From assembly GCA_004346645.1 (NCBI GenBank), contig SMDA01000011.1, forward strand, positions 1-64,000: a DNA stretch of 64,000 nt. Reading direction: 5' to 3'. The notes beneath the pieces were generated by a model that searched no databases, had not been told where the DNA came from, and saw only the letters and a list, made by a program, of their open reading frames with translations. Made by a program: the position numbers and the translations under genes. The DNA comes from Gulbenkiania mobilis (GTDB lineage Bacteria; Pseudomonadota; Gammaproteobacteria; Burkholderiales; Chromobacteriaceae). Shown here piece after piece: positions 9,675 through 18,845 of the stretch. The number at the start of each line of letters is the position of its first letter. Within the stretch, counting starts at the first letter, position 1.

Positions 9675-9741
9675 GCCGACAGACAGGCTGTATCGACTCA
9701 AGCGGTGGTATCATCGCGCCCACTTCAACAGGAGACCTCTC

Positions 9742-10110
9742 ATGAGCGTACGCAACCCGCACTCGCCCAACCGGCTCAAGCGCCTGAAGCCCCGTCAGCG
9801 CAAGAAGATGCACGTGGGCGAATTCAGCGAACTGGGCTTCCACCTCGTGGCCACCCTGGCCGAAAGCAAGCCTGCGGAAGCGCTGGATGCGCTGCTGGAC
9901 GCCTGGCTGACCGAAGTGGACCGTCATGGAGTGAGCTTTGGCGGCCATTTCGACGGCCGCTCGCACCTGGAAGGCGTGGTCTTCCCCGTGGGGGACACCA
10001 AGGTCAGCGAGGAAGTGCGCGCCGCACTGGTGGGCTGGCTGGGACAGCGTGAGGAAGTGGAAAACGTCGAGGCCGGTGAACTGATCGATCTGTGGCACAG
10101 CCAGTACTGA
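9742..10110 (+). CDS. yggL: YggL-family (DUF469) 50S-associated protein
   Basis: Small basic protein of 122 residues. The opening NRLKRLKPRQRKKMHVGEF and the end EELIDLW-like segment match the YggL/DUF469 family, reported to bind the large ribosomal subunit. AGGAGACC stands directly before the ATG. It follows ubiD by 67 nt and ends at a strong terminator, so it may be co-transcribed with ubiD. Confidence 0.88.
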   Translation: MSVRNPHSPNRLKRLKPRQRKKMHVGEFSELGFHLVATLAESKPAEALDALLDAWLTEVDRHGVSFGGHFDGRSHLEGVVFPVGDTKVSEEVRAALVGWLGQREEVENVEAGELIDLWHSQY

Positions 10111-10133
10111 TCTGCTACGGCAAACGACTGAGC

Positions 10134-10159
10134 AAACCGGCCCGCGTGGCCGGTTTTTT
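10134..10159 (+). terminator. Intrinsic terminator after yggL
   Basis: AAACCGGCC (10134-10142) pairs with GGCCGGTTT (10148-10156) across a five-base loop, followed by T residues to 10159. Confidence 0.9.
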
Positions 10160-10172
10160 CTTGGCTGTTCGC

Positions 10173-10544
10173 TCAGTAGCGCACGGTGGCACGGCCGAAC
10201 GCGGCCAGTTCTTCCTGTATCACGGGTTGCAGGCGGGCCTGCAGGCTGTTGAGCCATTGGGCAGCCTGCCCCGCTTCGGGCACACGCGCCCAGTCAGCGG
10301 CCATCTCCCTGGCAAGACAACCTTGGGCCTGCGTAGTGTCGTGCGCATAGGTCACCCAATCGGCACAGGCGCGGCGGGTGATTCGGCCAACCTTGTCCTC
10401 CCATGGCGCCCAGCCGGTAAGCAGACGCGCATTGTGGAAGCACTGAGAGCGCCATAACACCTGCTGACTGCGCCCTAGGGCGAAGAAGCAGCGCAGCACG
10501 CCGGGGACGGCTGCCATTGGCAGCCAGCAAATGGGCCAGAACAT
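10173..10544 (-). CDS. Small protein of unknown function
   Basis: The family was not recognised. The 123-residue product begins with a short hydrophobic stretch (MFWPICWLPMAAVPGVL) rich in Trp and Pro, then a charged helical region. It ends with a predicted amphipathic helix (LNSLQARLQPVIQEEL). The start at 10544 has an ideal Shine-Dalgarno (AAAGGAGGTG), which is the main support for a real gene. An exact copy of GGTTGGCCGAA (10382-10392) is read here as Val-Gly-Arg. It converges on yggL. Confidence 0.6.
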   Translation of the reverse strand: MFWPICWLPMAAVPGVLRCFFALGRSQQVLWRSQCFHNARLLTGWAPWEDKVGRITRRACADWVTYAHDTTQAQGCLAREMAADWARVPEAGQAAQWLNSLQARLQPVIQEELAAFGRATVRY

Positions 10545-10620
10545 GGACACCTCCTTTTGTGCATCGCACAAAATCTATACCCTTGCCCGTCATTTGCAAA
10601 GCCCGGAGGTCGCAGGCAGG

Positions 10621-11481
10621 CTAGCGCGTGGCTGACTCGCGGCTCGAAAAGGTATCGCAGCTGCGAATCTGCCCGGTCTGCAGACCCGTACGGAACCACT
10701 GCAAGCGCTGGGCGGAGGTGCCATGGGTGAAAGAGTCGGGCACGGCGTACCCCTGGGCCTGTTTTTGCAATGTGTCGTCGCCGATGGCCTGCGCTGCGGC
10801 AAACGCCTCTTCGGCATCGCCAGGATCCAGGAGCTTGCGCTGGGCGGCATAATGACCCCACACACCGGCCAGACAGTCGGCCTGGAGCTCCTGCCGGACC
10901 GAGAGTGCGTTGCGCCCGGCCTTGCCCTGTGCCTGGCCGGCCTGCTGCACCTGTTGGGAAATGCCGGTGAGCGTTTGCACGTGGTGACCGATCTCATGCG
11001 CGATCACGTAGGCGTTGGCGAAGTCGCCGGGCGCCTTGAAGCGTCCCGACAGCTCGTCAAAGAAGGCAAGATCCAGATACACCTGCCGGTCGGCCGGACA
11101 GTAAAAAGGCCCGACGGCGGAGGTGGCCCGTCCGCAAGCGGACTCCACCTGTCCCCGGAACACTACCAGTCGCGGCGGCTGGTACTGGGCATTGAGCTGC
11201 TCTGCAAATACCTTCTGCCAGGTATCCTCGGTATCGCCCACGACCGACCGGACAAAACGCATCGCCGGGTCGTTGGGGTCGGTTGGGGTCTGCTGCTGGG
11301 CAACCGGCTGCCCGCCGCCGCTCATCGAGAGCAGGTCCAGCGGATTGACGCCCAGCAGCAGGCTGATGCCGATGACCGCCAGCGTGCCGACGATGCCCAG
11401 CCCGCCGCCAATAAGCGGCAGACCCCCTCCACCCCGGCGGTCTTCGACATTGCTGCTCTCGCGCATCTGGTCCCAACGCAT
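10621..11481 (-). CDS. YpfJ-family neutral zinc metallopeptidase
   Basis: Membrane-anchored zincin. After a short basic N-terminus there is one membrane segment (about residues 21-45). A Gln/Pro linker and the peptidase domain follow, with the zinc motif HEIGHH at 162-167 and a later Glu in the RQELQADCLAG segment. The 286-residue length and the opening MRWDQMRESSNVEDRRG are typical of the family. GGGAGAG precedes the start at 11481; the frame continues upstream to 11649 without homology. The physiological substrate is unknown. Confidence 0.9.
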   Translation of the reverse strand: MRWDQMRESSNVEDRRGGGGLPLIGGGLGIVGTLAVIGISLLLGVNPLDLLSMSGGGQPVAQQQTPTDPNDPAMRFVRSVVGDTEDTWQKVFAEQLNAQYQPPRLVVFRGQVESACGRATSAVGPFYCPADRQVYLDLAFFDELSGRFKAPGDFANAYVIAHEIGHHVQTLTGISQQVQQAGQAQGKAGRNALSVRQELQADCLAGVWGHYAAQRKLLDPGDAEEAFAAAQAIGDDTLQKQAQGYAVPDSFTHGTSAQRLQWFRTGLQTGQIRSCDTFSSRESATR

Positions 11482-11768
11482 GCCACTCTCCCTGCAAGTA
11501 TCCGCCTTGGCCGAAGCAACCAACGCGCCTGCCCCTGCCCTTGTGCTGATCGGGCCTGCGATGCAGCGGGCCAAGACGCAGGTCCGGGCCTGGCTTCGGC
11601 CAAGCAAGGAGCCGAACGCGGCCAGACCCGGAGGACAAGGAGAAAACACAGCGGATGCCTACGAAGCGCCAGGAAAGATACCCGCGCCGGAGCAGGCTCG
11701 CGGAAGGCGGTCCTCGTCCGCGACAAGGAAATCCCGCACGGAAAAAGCGGGGTAAGGGCCCATAAAAA
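11482..11768. other. Intergenic stretch between peptidase and symporter genes
   Basis: No gene was recognised. It contains two copies of the nine-base core TTGGCCGAA/TTCGGCCAA (11507-11515 and 11595-11603) and presumably the peptidase promoter. Confidence 0.5.
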
Positions 11769-11798
11769 GAAAGACGGCTGCCAAGGCAGCCGTCTTTC
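11762..11798 (-). terminator. Intrinsic terminator of the symporter gene
   Basis: Fourteen-base arms (11769-11782 and 11785-11798, GAAAGACGGCTGCC and its complement) form a long stem. The minus strand continues with a T run (11763-11768). Confidence 0.88.
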
Positions 11799-11808
11799 AC
11801 GCCGACCG

Positions 11809-13122
11809 TCAGGCCTGCTGGCCTGCCACGGAGGGCACCGTGTCCGGTTGCGGATCAGGGTCGATGTCATCGTCCTCGTCCAGCGATGGCAGGGCATCGC
11901 TCAGTTGGTTCTCGCTCTTGGCCACCACACTGGCGGCAATGGCGTTACCCAGCACGTTGGTGGCGGAGCGGCCCATGTCCAGAAAGTGGTCCACCCCCAG
12001 CAGCAGCAGTAGACCGGCCTCGGGGATGTTGAACTGCGCCAGCGTGGCCGCGATTACCACCAGTGAGGCACGCGGCACCCCCGCCATGCCCTTCGAGGTG
12101 ACCATCAGGATCAGCATCATGGTCACTTCCTGCGACAGCGACAGGTGGATGCCGTAGGCCTGAGCGATGAAGATCGTGGCAAAGGTGCAATAGATCATCG
12201 AACCGTCGAGGTTGAACGAGTACCCCATTGGCAGCACGAAGCTGGCAATGCGGTCGCTGCAACCGAAACGCTTCAGCCGATCCAGCGTCTTGGGGTAGGC
12301 CGCCTCGGAGCTGGCGGTGGAGAACGCCAGCAGAGCCGGTTCGCGGATGGCGCGCAGCAGCTCGATCACCCGGCCCTTGAGGAACAGGCTGCCCATGCCC
12401 AGGAGCGCCAGCCACAGCAGGCCGAGCGACAGGTAAAACTGCGCCATGAAGCTGCCGTAGGTGGACAGGATGCTCAGCCCTTCCTTGGCCACCATGCCGG
12501 CCAGCGCGGCAAAGACGGCAAAGGGCGCGAAGTTCATCACGTAGCCTGTCACCTTCAGCATGATGTGCGCCACCGCATCGATGACATCGATGAGGACGCG
12601 CGCCTTCTCGCCCACGGCCGAGGCCGCGGTGCCGAAAAAGAGCGAGAACACCACGATCGCCAGAATTTCGTTCTTGGCCAGGGCGTCGAACACGCTCTTG
12701 GGAATGAGGTGGCCGATAAAGTCCTTGAGCGTCAGGGCGCCCTTCTCGATGCCGGAACTGGCGGTCACCTCCGGCAGGGGCAGGCTCAGCCCCAAGCCCG
12801 GCTTGAGCAGATTGACCATCACCAGCCCGAGGAGCAGCGACACCAGCGAGGCGGTAAGGAACCAAGCCATCGACTTGGCGCCGATCCGACCCACCGTGGC
12901 CGAATCACCCATCCGCGCGATGCCCACCACCAGGGTGGAAAACACCAGCGGAGCGATGATCATTTTGATCAGGCGCAGAAAGATGTCGGTCAGGATCGAC
13001 AGCTGGTCTGCGAACGCCTGGATGGCGGCATCGCTGCCGGCCAGCATGCGCCACGCATAACCGGTTGCCACGCCCAGTATCATGGCGACCAGGATCATGG
13101 CAGTGAGTTTGTTCATTTTCAT
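11809..13122 (-). CDS. Dicarboxylate/amino acid:cation symporter (DctA/GltP family)
   Basis: Inner-membrane secondary transporter for C4-dicarboxylates, glutamate or aspartate. The 437-residue protein has the DAACS hallmarks: the hydrophobic N-terminal helices with KMIIAPLVFSTLV, the serine-rich re-entrant loop STASSEAAYPKTL, the FNLDGSMIYCTFA segment, and SKGMAGVPRASL near the C-terminus. The C-terminus is acidic (DEDDDIDPDPQPD). Two ATGs in frame (13122, 13116) follow a purine-rich GGGAAA; the first was chosen. DctA versus GltP specificity cannot be resolved. Confidence 0.88.
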   Translation of the reverse strand: MKMNKLTAMILVAMILGVATGYAWRMLAGSDAAIQAFADQLSILTDIFLRLIKMIIAPLVFSTLVVGIARMGDSATVGRIGAKSMAWFLTASLVSLLLGLVMVNLLKPGLGLSLPLPEVTASSGIEKGALTLKDFIGHLIPKSVFDALAKNEILAIVVFSLFFGTAASAVGEKARVLIDVIDAVAHIMLKVTGYVMNFAPFAVFAALAGMVAKEGLSILSTYGSFMAQFYLSLGLLWLALLGMGSLFLKGRVIELLRAIREPALLAFSTASSEAAYPKTLDRLKRFGCSDRIASFVLPMGYSFNLDGSMIYCTFATIFIAQAYGIHLSLSQEVTMMLILMVTSKGMAGVPRASLVVIAATLAQFNIPEAGLLLLLGVDHFLDMGRSATNVLGNAIAASVVAKSENQLSDALPSLDEDDDIDPDPQPDTVPSVAGQQA

Positions 13123-13221
13123 GAGGGTTTCCCTGCGTTGCACGGTGAAATCCTCCTTTGCAGCGTTCTTCGCCGGGTGGTCCCGGTCTTGCCCGGTCTG
13201 GCCGGTTTCTTTGAGGGCGCC

Positions 13222-13253
13222 ATTAAAACAGAAAGCGTGCCCTCAGGCACGCT
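13222..13253 (-). terminator. Terminator at the 3' end of the glycan cluster
   Basis: On the minus strand AGCGTGCC and GGCACGCT (13234-13241, 13246-13253) form a stem with a four-base loop, followed by TTCTGTTTT. It lies about 110 nt beyond the dehydratase stop. Confidence 0.8.
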
Positions 13254-13360
13254 CAGATTCGATAGGATTGTCCGACATCATGTTTTTTGCACGCCCCCCC
13301 CGGGACGGGCTTGACCACGCGGGCAAGCGCCGTTCCGCTACGCGCGGCCGACTACGGGCC

Positions 13361-15250
13361 TCAATGCACGCCGGTAGCGCCCGCCACCCAGTCGGCAGTG
13401 ACTTCGGCGGCACGGAACTCGTGCACCACCTGCTGCAGGCAGGCAAACGCTGCCGCCGCGTCGAGACGGTCACAGGCCTCACGCAGCACCGCCATGTGTG
13501 CGGTCAGTAGCTGCGCGGAAAGATGGTACTCCTGCGCCCGAAGGATGCGCGGATGGTCGGTAGGCACCGCGTCGTCGCCGATCAGCAGCTCTTCGTAGAG
13601 CTTCTCGCCGGGGCGCAGGCCGGTACATCGAATCTCGATGTCCCCGTGTGGATGGCTGTCGTCCTTCACCTCCAGCCCGGAGAGGTGAATCATCCGCCGT
13701 GCCAGATCCAGGATGCGTACCGGCTCGCCCATGTCGAGGACAAACACGTCCCCGCCCTGCCCCATCGCGCCCGCCTGGATCACCAGCTGCGCCGCCTCGG
13801 GGATGGTCATGAAGTAGCGGGTGATGTCCGGATGCGTCAGCGTCACCGGGCCACCGGCGGCGATCTGCCGCTGGAAAAGGGGCACCACCGAGCCAGAGCT
13901 GCCCAGCACGTTTCCAAAGCGCACCATCACGAAGCGGGTGCGGCTGCCCTCGGCGTGACGCGCCTGCAGGGCCAGTTCGGCCAGGCGCTTGGTGGCGCCC
14001 ATCACGTTGGTGGGCCGCACCGCCTTGTCGGTGGAGATGAGGACAAAGGTGGTCACCCCGCAAGCCTCGGCCGCGGCCGCGCACACGTCGGTGCCGAAAG
14101 CGTTGTTGACAATGCCGGCGACCGGATTGTGCTCCACCATGGGCACATGCTTGTAGGCCGCTGCGTGGTAGACCGTTTCCACTGCAAACGCCTGCATCAC
14201 CGAGCACAGGCGCGGGCCGTCGGTCACCGAGCCGAGCAGCGGCACGATCTCCAGCCCGGGCGCGAGCGCCCGCAGCTCTTGCTCCACCGCGTACAGCGCG
14301 TACTCGGAGAGTTCATACAGCACCAGGCGCACGGGCTGCTGGCGCACGATCTGGCGGCACAGTTCGGAACCGATGGACCCGCCGGCACCGGTCACCAGCA
14401 CGCTCTTGCCCGCCAGGTTGGCCGAAAGCAGCTCCGGGCGGGGCGGCACGGGGTCACGCCCCAGCAGGTCCTCGATGCTGACCGGCTTGAGCTCTTCGAC
14501 CCGTACTTCTCCTGACACGAGATCCGCCATGCCCGGCAGGCGCTTGATCGGCACCCGCAGCGACTCCAGCGATTCGAGAATCTGCCGTTGCCGCGACAGG
14601 CTGGCCGAGGGGATGGCTAGCAGGATGGCTCGCGCGCCGGTCTCGGCGAGCAGCGCCGGCAGCTCGCGGGGCGGATGCACCGCCAGCCCACGAAAGGTAC
14701 GGCGCCACAGGTCGGGGTTGTCGTCCACGAAGGCCATCGGGCGGTATTCCCGCCCAGCCTGCAGCGCCAGCATCAGCTGGATGCCTGCCCGGCCGGCGCC
14801 GTAGATCAGCACCGGCTCACGCGGGGCATCTACCGCATCGATGCGCCGGATCAAGCCGCGCAGCACGAAGCGGCTGCCGCCGATGTAAGCCATGGCGAAC
14901 ACCCAGAAGATGATGACCGACGAGCGCGGAAACGGGGTAACCCGAGCCAGCACGATCACCGCGGTCAGCACCAGCACCGCGAGCGTAACGCCCCAGAACA
15001 CCGTGGCCACGATCTTGTCGTCGACATACTTGAGGACGGCACGATAGAGCCCCAGGTGGATAAAGATCGGCAGCACCCACAGCGGCGGCACGATGAAGAT
15101 CCACAGATAAGGATCGAGCTTCGGGTCCCACACCCCGCCCAGCCGCAGGACCACTGCGCTCCACAGCGCCAGCGGCAACAGCAGGGCATCCATCAGCATC
15201 AGCAGCGCCATCTTGTGGTGACGCGAGAACGACAGCAGTTTTTCCAGCAT
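13361..15250 (-). CDS. Membrane-bound UDP-sugar 4,6-dehydratase (CapD/WbpM/PglF type)
   Basis: Converts UDP-GlcNAc to a 4-keto-6-deoxy sugar, the first step towards QuiNAc4N/FucNAc4N-type residues. The 629-residue protein has about four N-terminal membrane helices and a first Rossmann-like domain (YGAGRAGIQL). The catalytic SDR domain follows, with VTGAGGSIGSELCRQI near residue 285, YHAAAYKHVPMVEHNP, and the STDKAVRPTNVMGATKR active-site region. This two-domain layout is that of WbpM, CapD, Campylobacter PglF, Bordetella WlbL and Neisseria PglD. It abuts the sugar-transferase gene and is the last gene of the cluster. Confidence 0.92.
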   Translation of the reverse strand: MLEKLLSFSRHHKMALLMLMDALLLPLALWSAVVLRLGGVWDPKLDPYLWIFIVPPLWVLPIFIHLGLYRAVLKYVDDKIVATVFWGVTLAVLVLTAVIVLARVTPFPRSSVIIFWVFAMAYIGGSRFVLRGLIRRIDAVDAPREPVLIYGAGRAGIQLMLALQAGREYRPMAFVDDNPDLWRRTFRGLAVHPPRELPALLAETGARAILLAIPSASLSRQRQILESLESLRVPIKRLPGMADLVSGEVRVEELKPVSIEDLLGRDPVPPRPELLSANLAGKSVLVTGAGGSIGSELCRQIVRQQPVRLVLYELSEYALYAVEQELRALAPGLEIVPLLGSVTDGPRLCSVMQAFAVETVYHAAAYKHVPMVEHNPVAGIVNNAFGTDVCAAAAEACGVTTFVLISTDKAVRPTNVMGATKRLAELALQARHAEGSRTRFVMVRFGNVLGSSGSVVPLFQRQIAAGGPVTLTHPDITRYFMTIPEAAQLVIQAGAMGQGGDVFVLDMGEPVRILDLARRMIHLSGLEVKDDSHPHGDIEIRCTGLRPGEKLYEELLIGDDAVPTDHPRILRAQEYHLSAQLLTAHMAVLREACDRLDAAAAFACLQQVVHEFRAAEVTADWVAGATGVH

Positions 15251-15892
15251 TCAGCGGGTAACGATCTTTGCGAGCGTGGCGAGGATGATGCGCACATCTT
15301 CGGCCAACGTATGGGTTTGCGCATAGCGCACATGATAGGCGAGCTTCTCGGGCAGCACCCGTTCGACGTAGGCCTGCTCCGGGTCCGGCGCGCCGGCCAG
15401 CAGTTCGTTCTCGTCGATGAGGCGGATCGAGGCCCAGTCGGTGATGCCCGGACGTACCGACAGCACCAGCGTCTTCACCTCAGCCGGATAGCGGGCCACA
15501 TAGCGCGGTACTTCCGGTCGTGGCCCCACCAGACTCATCGATCCGGCCAGCACGTCGATCAGCTGCGGCAATTCATCGAGCTTGGCCTTGCGCAGGAAGC
15601 GTCCGGCGCGGGTAACCCGCGCATCCGCACCCACGGTGAGCTGTCCCGCAGCCTCCGCGCCAACGGTCATGGTGCGGAACTTGTGGATGGCGAAAGGTTG
15701 GCCGAAGCGCCCCACGCGTACCTGGCGAAAGAACACGGGGCCGGGCGAATCCAGCTTCACCCACAAGGCGATGCCCAACAGCAGCGGCGCCAGCACCAAA
15801 AGGCCCAGGCCGGCCGCCACCAGGTCGAACACCCGCTTCACCCGGTCCGAGCCGGCTCCGGCGGGCGCGCAGCAGGGGGGCAGTGCATTCAT
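15251..15892 (-). CDS. Initiating sugar-1-phosphate transferase (PglC/WlbG-like)
   Basis: Transfers a sugar-1-phosphate from UDP-sugar to undecaprenyl phosphate at the cytoplasmic membrane face, starting the glycan. The 213-residue protein is a small PglC-size enzyme: one N-terminal membrane-associated helix ([20 protein letters not shown]), then the family motifs [22 protein letters not shown], and [20 protein letters not shown]. It lacks the acetyltransferase domain fused to it in Neisseria PglB. It overlaps the upstream aminotransferase gene by ATGA. The GGTTGGCCGAA word (15696-15706) is read on this gene as Phe-Gly-Gln-Pro. Confidence 0.92.
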   Translation of the reverse strand: MNALPPCCAPAGAGSDRVKRVFDLVAAGLGLLVLAPLLLGIALWVKLDSPGPVFFRQVRVGRFGQPFAIHKFRTMTVGAEAAGQLTVGADARVTRAGRFLRKAKLDELPQLIDVLAGSMSLVGPRPEVPRYVARYPAEVKTLVLSVRPGITDWASIRLIDENELLAGAPDPEQAYVERVLPEKLAYHVRYAQTHTLAEDVRIILATLAKIVTR

Positions 15893-17052
15893 GCCGAAAG
15901 CAGCGTGCGCACCGTTGCAATAACGCGCGTCTGGTCCTCGTCCGTCATGCGCGTGTAAAGCGGCAGCGTCACCTCGGCGGCAAAGGCGGCATCGGCCACC
16001 GGGAACTGCGCCGGGGTCAGCCCATACGCGTCGCGCCAGACGGGGTGACGATGGAGCGGGATGAAATGCACCGAGCAGCCGATGCCGGCCTCGGCCATGC
16101 GCACGATGAAGTCATCGCGGCCAATACCCGACTCGGGCAGCAGCCGCACCGGATAAAGATGCCAGGCATGCCGGTCGCCGGCCTGGGCGGGACGTGCGGG
16201 CAGGTGCAGCGGCAGGCCCGCCAGTTCGCGGTCGTAGCGGGTGGCCATGTCCTCGCGCCGGCGGGCGAAGCCTTCCAGGCGACGTAGCTGGTGGATGCCC
16301 ATCGCGGCAGCCGTGTCGGGCATGTTGTACTTGAAGCCGGGGGCGACCACCTCGTAGAACCAGGCCGGGGTCTTGGACACGTAGCGGTCGAAGGCATCGC
16401 GGCTGATGCCATGCAGACGCATCACCTTGCAGCGGGCGATCAGGTCGGCATGACGTGATACCACCATGCCGCCCTCGCCAGTGGTCATGGTCTTGTTGGC
16501 ATAGAAGCTGAACACGGTCACATCCGACGCCAGCGTGCCCACCTTCTGGCCTTTGTAGGTGGCAGGCAGCGCATGCGCTGCGTCTTCCACCACCTTCAAC
16601 CCGTGTGTGCGGGCCACCTCCAGAATCTCATCCATCTCACAGGCCAGGCCGGCAAAATGCACCGGCACGATGGCGCGCGTGCGTGGCGTGATCGCCGCGC
16701 GTACCGCGTCCGGGCTGATGTTCAGCGTCGCGGCATCCACATCGACGAACACCGGGTCGGCACCGAGATAGCGCACCACCTCTGCGGTGGCGGTGAAGGT
16801 GTAACTTGGCACGATCACCTCGTCGCCCGGCCCGACGCCTACTGCCTCCAGCGCCAGGTGCAGCCCGGCGGTAGCCGAATTGACGGCAATGGCCTCGACG
16901 CCGCCACCGATGAAGGCGGCAAAATCGGCCTCGAACTGGCGGGTCTTAGGACCGGTGGTCACCCAGCCGGAACGGAGTGCGTCCACAACTTCGGCAATTT
17001 CCTCTTCGCCGATGTCCGGCAAGGCAAACGGCAGAAACGACGGTGTGCTCAT
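15889..17052 (-). CDS. DegT/DnrJ/EryC1/StrS sugar aminotransferase
   Basis: PLP-dependent enzyme predicted to aminate the 4-keto sugar made by the neighbouring dehydratase. The 387-residue protein carries [15 protein letters not shown] (substrate and phosphate loop), [11 protein letters not shown] (the Asp contacting the pyridine ring), and [16 protein letters not shown] with the PLP Lys. The gene order aminotransferase, initiating transferase, dehydratase is like Bordetella wlbF-G-L and Neisseria pglC-B-D. Start 17052 fits the family start [18 protein letters not shown]. Because a terminator hairpin separates it from the ferritin gene upstream, it needs its own promoter or read-through. Confidence 0.9.
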   Translation of the reverse strand: MSTPSFLPFALPDIGEEEIAEVVDALRSGWVTTGPKTRQFEADFAAFIGGGVEAIAVNSATAGLHLALEAVGVGPGDEVIVPSYTFTATAEVVRYLGADPVFVDVDAATLNISPDAVRAAITPRTRAIVPVHFAGLACEMDEILEVARTHGLKVVEDAAHALPATYKGQKVGTLASDVTVFSFYANKTMTTGEGGMVVSRHADLIARCKVMRLHGISRDAFDRYVSKTPAWFYEVVAPGFKYNMPDTAAAMGIHQLRRLEGFARRREDMATRYDRELAGLPLHLPARPAQAGDRHAWHLYPVRLLPESGIGRDDFIVRMAEAGIGCSVHFIPLHRHPVWRDAYGLTPAQFPVADAAFAAEVTLPLYTRMTDEDQTRVIATVRTLLSA

Positions 17053-17103
17053 GATGTCCTGCTCTAAGGCCCGCCTGGCGGCGGACACGTGGTTTAAAGG
17101 CAT

Positions 17104-17150
17104 AAAACGGTTTTCGCGGCGCCACCCGTGGGATGACGCCGCGAAAACCG
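17104..17150 (-). terminator. Strong terminator hairpin after the ferritin-like gene
   Basis: Perfect 14-base arms CGGTTTTCGCGGCG (17108-17121) and CGCCGCGAAAACCG (17137-17150) enclose a 15-nt loop. The minus strand then reads TTTTATG. It lies 36 nt after the EncFtn stop and splits the glycan cluster transcriptionally. Confidence 0.82.
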
Positions 17151-17185
17151 CCGGCATGCGGCCGGCAGCCGGACGGGGACGAGGC

Positions 17186-17503
17186 TCAGCTCTTGCCTTC
17201 CTTGTCCATCGCGTCCTCCACCTCGGTAATCGGGGCCTCGGTGAAGAGGAATTCGCGCAGATAGGCATCGAAGGTCGGATCGCGACGGCGGATCCACTCC
17301 AGCGTCATCGCAGCGTGTTCCTTTTCCTCGTCGCGATTATGCTCCAGAACCTTCTTCAGTTCAGGATCATTGCAGGCATCCGCGCGCTGGTTGTACCAGT
17401 CCACGGCTTCCAGCTCTTCCATCAGCGACACGATGGCGCGGTGCATGTCGCGCGTGAATGCAGACAGTTCCTCTACAGGTTCGTGATAGCTCGTACTCGA
17501 CAT
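17186..17503 (-). CDS. Encapsulated-ferritin-like (EncFtn) ferroxidase
   Basis: Small ferritin-fold protein, likely an iron oxidase that assembles from two-helix subunits. The 105-residue sequence matches the EncFtn family along its length: HEP near the N-terminus, [20 protein letters not shown] at 21-40, [21 protein letters not shown] around 46-66, and FLFTEAPIT near the end. The metal-site residues correspond to Glu30, Trp36, Tyr37, Glu60 and His63 (Rhodospirillum rubrum Glu32, Trp38, Tyr39, Glu62, His65). The C-terminus ends [10 protein letters not shown], without the usual encapsulin-targeting peptide, and no shell gene is in the window. AAGGATG precedes the start. It sits between glycan genes with its own terminator, which looks like an insertion unrelated to glycan synthesis. 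Confidence 0.88.
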   Translation of the reverse strand: MSSTSYHEPVEELSAFTRDMHRAIVSLMEELEAVDWYNQRADACNDPELKKVLEHNRDEEKEHAAMTLEWIRRRDPTFDAYLREFLFTEAPITEVEDAMDKEGKS

Positions 17504-17578
17504 CGGGCACATCCTTTTTGGCGAAGGGTCACAGGAAGACCGCACCGCGCGGGCTGCACGCTGCGGCCGACTGGATCA

Positions 17579-18841
17579 TTATCGCTCAAGGGCTGCAGAT
17601 GAACCCGCCTGCGCGGTTCGGAAGGCTTCGGCAAACCTTCGGGCCAGCACACGGTAATCGTGGTGCGCCCGCACGTGCGTACGCCCGGACGCGCCCATGC
17701 GGGCCCGGTCCCCGGGGGAGCGCGCCATCATTGCTTCCACCGCTCCGGCCACCGCTACGGCATCCTCGGCAGGCACACTCACACCGGCCTGCGCCTCCGC
17801 GACCAGATCATTGCCTGCACTGATGGAGTGGATCACCGGCCGCCCCGCCATCATGTAGTCGAACAGCTTGTTGGGGTTGATGCCGAAGCGGTAGATCGGC
17901 AGCTTGCGCCAGCCAATATAGAGCGCGTCGCACGCCGCCAGGAAGTTGGGGACCGCGCGCTTGGCGATCGCAGGCAGGAAGTGGACGTTGGCCAAGCCAC
18001 GGCGACCGGTCTCCTCCATCAGGCGGCCCCGGTCGGGGCCGTCGCCCACCAGCACGAAGGACACAGGCACACCGTCGAGCCGTGCGGCCGCATCCAGAAG
18101 CACATCCAGCGCATTGGCCAGTCCGTGGCCGCCGGCATAGCCGACGATGAAGCGTCCGGTGGCCTTCAACTCTTCCAGCAGCGCGCGGTGGGCGTCCGGC
18201 AGGGCCAGCGTCGCGCTTTCCCATTCGGCCACATCCACCCCGTTGGGTACCACCCGGAACTTCTCCGGCGCCATACCATGCGCCTGCATGTACTCGCGCG
18301 CGCAGGGCAACATCGAGACCACTGCGTCGGCGCGACGATAGGCGAAATCCTCGGCCCACTGCAGCAAGCGGATGAATGGATGCTTGGGACTCATGCCGCC
18401 CACTTCCACCGGTGTCAGCGGCCATAGGTCGTGCACCTCGTACACCAGCCGGGCTCCGGTACGTCCGGCAAAGAAGGCCGCGGGCACGATGTCCAGCGGG
18501 TAGGTGGACGAGGCGATCACCACATCCGGCTTCCAGTCGCGCAGGAAGCGTCCCGACAGCCCCATCAGGCGCCGCAGGAAGGCAAAGATGTTGACCACCC
18601 GCTTCACGCCGTTGCCGGCATACCGCGGTGTGCGGCACCAGGTGTAGCGGATACCGTCCAGCGTTTCATCGAGAAAGGGCCCGGTGAGGGTCGGGTTTTC
18701 CTGGCGCAAGTGTGAGTAGTCGGCCGCGACGATATTGACTTCATGGCCAAGGGCCACCCATTCGCGAGCCAAGTAATACGGCCGGAATTCCATGCCGTGC
18801 CGGGGGCTACCGGCATAGTGATTGATGTAGAGGATGCGCAT
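17579..18841 (-). CDS. Family 4 glycosyltransferase (WcaI-like)
   Basis: GT-B fold glycosyltransferase that would add one sugar to the lipid-linked glycan. The 420-residue protein opens with the N-terminal Rossmann segment MRILYINHYAGSPRHGMEFR. It has the acceptor-domain EVHDLWPLTP motif, then the donor domain with VPNGVD, VGYAGGHGLANALDVLL and the YMMAGRPVI segment. The usual EX7E is weakly represented. N-terminal features resemble WcaI-type colanic acid transferases. Sugar specificity is unknown. Confidence 0.88.
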   Translation of the reverse strand: MRILYINHYAGSPRHGMEFRPYYLAREWVALGHEVNIVAADYSHLRQENPTLTGPFLDETLDGIRYTWCRTPRYAGNGVKRVVNIFAFLRRLMGLSGRFLRDWKPDVVIASSTYPLDIVPAAFFAGRTGARLVYEVHDLWPLTPVEVGGMSPKHPFIRLLQWAEDFAYRRADAVVSMLPCAREYMQAHGMAPEKFRVVPNGVDVAEWESATLALPDAHRALLEELKATGRFIVGYAGGHGLANALDVLLDAAARLDGVPVSFVLVGDGPDRGRLMEETGRRGLANVHFLPAIAKRAVPNFLAACDALYIGWRKLPIYRFGINPNKLFDYMMAGRPVIHSISAGNDLVAEAQAGVSVPAEDAVAVAGAVEAMMARSPGDRARMGASGRTHVRAHHDYRVLARRFAEAFRTAQAGSSAALER

Positions 18842-18845
18842 GCTG

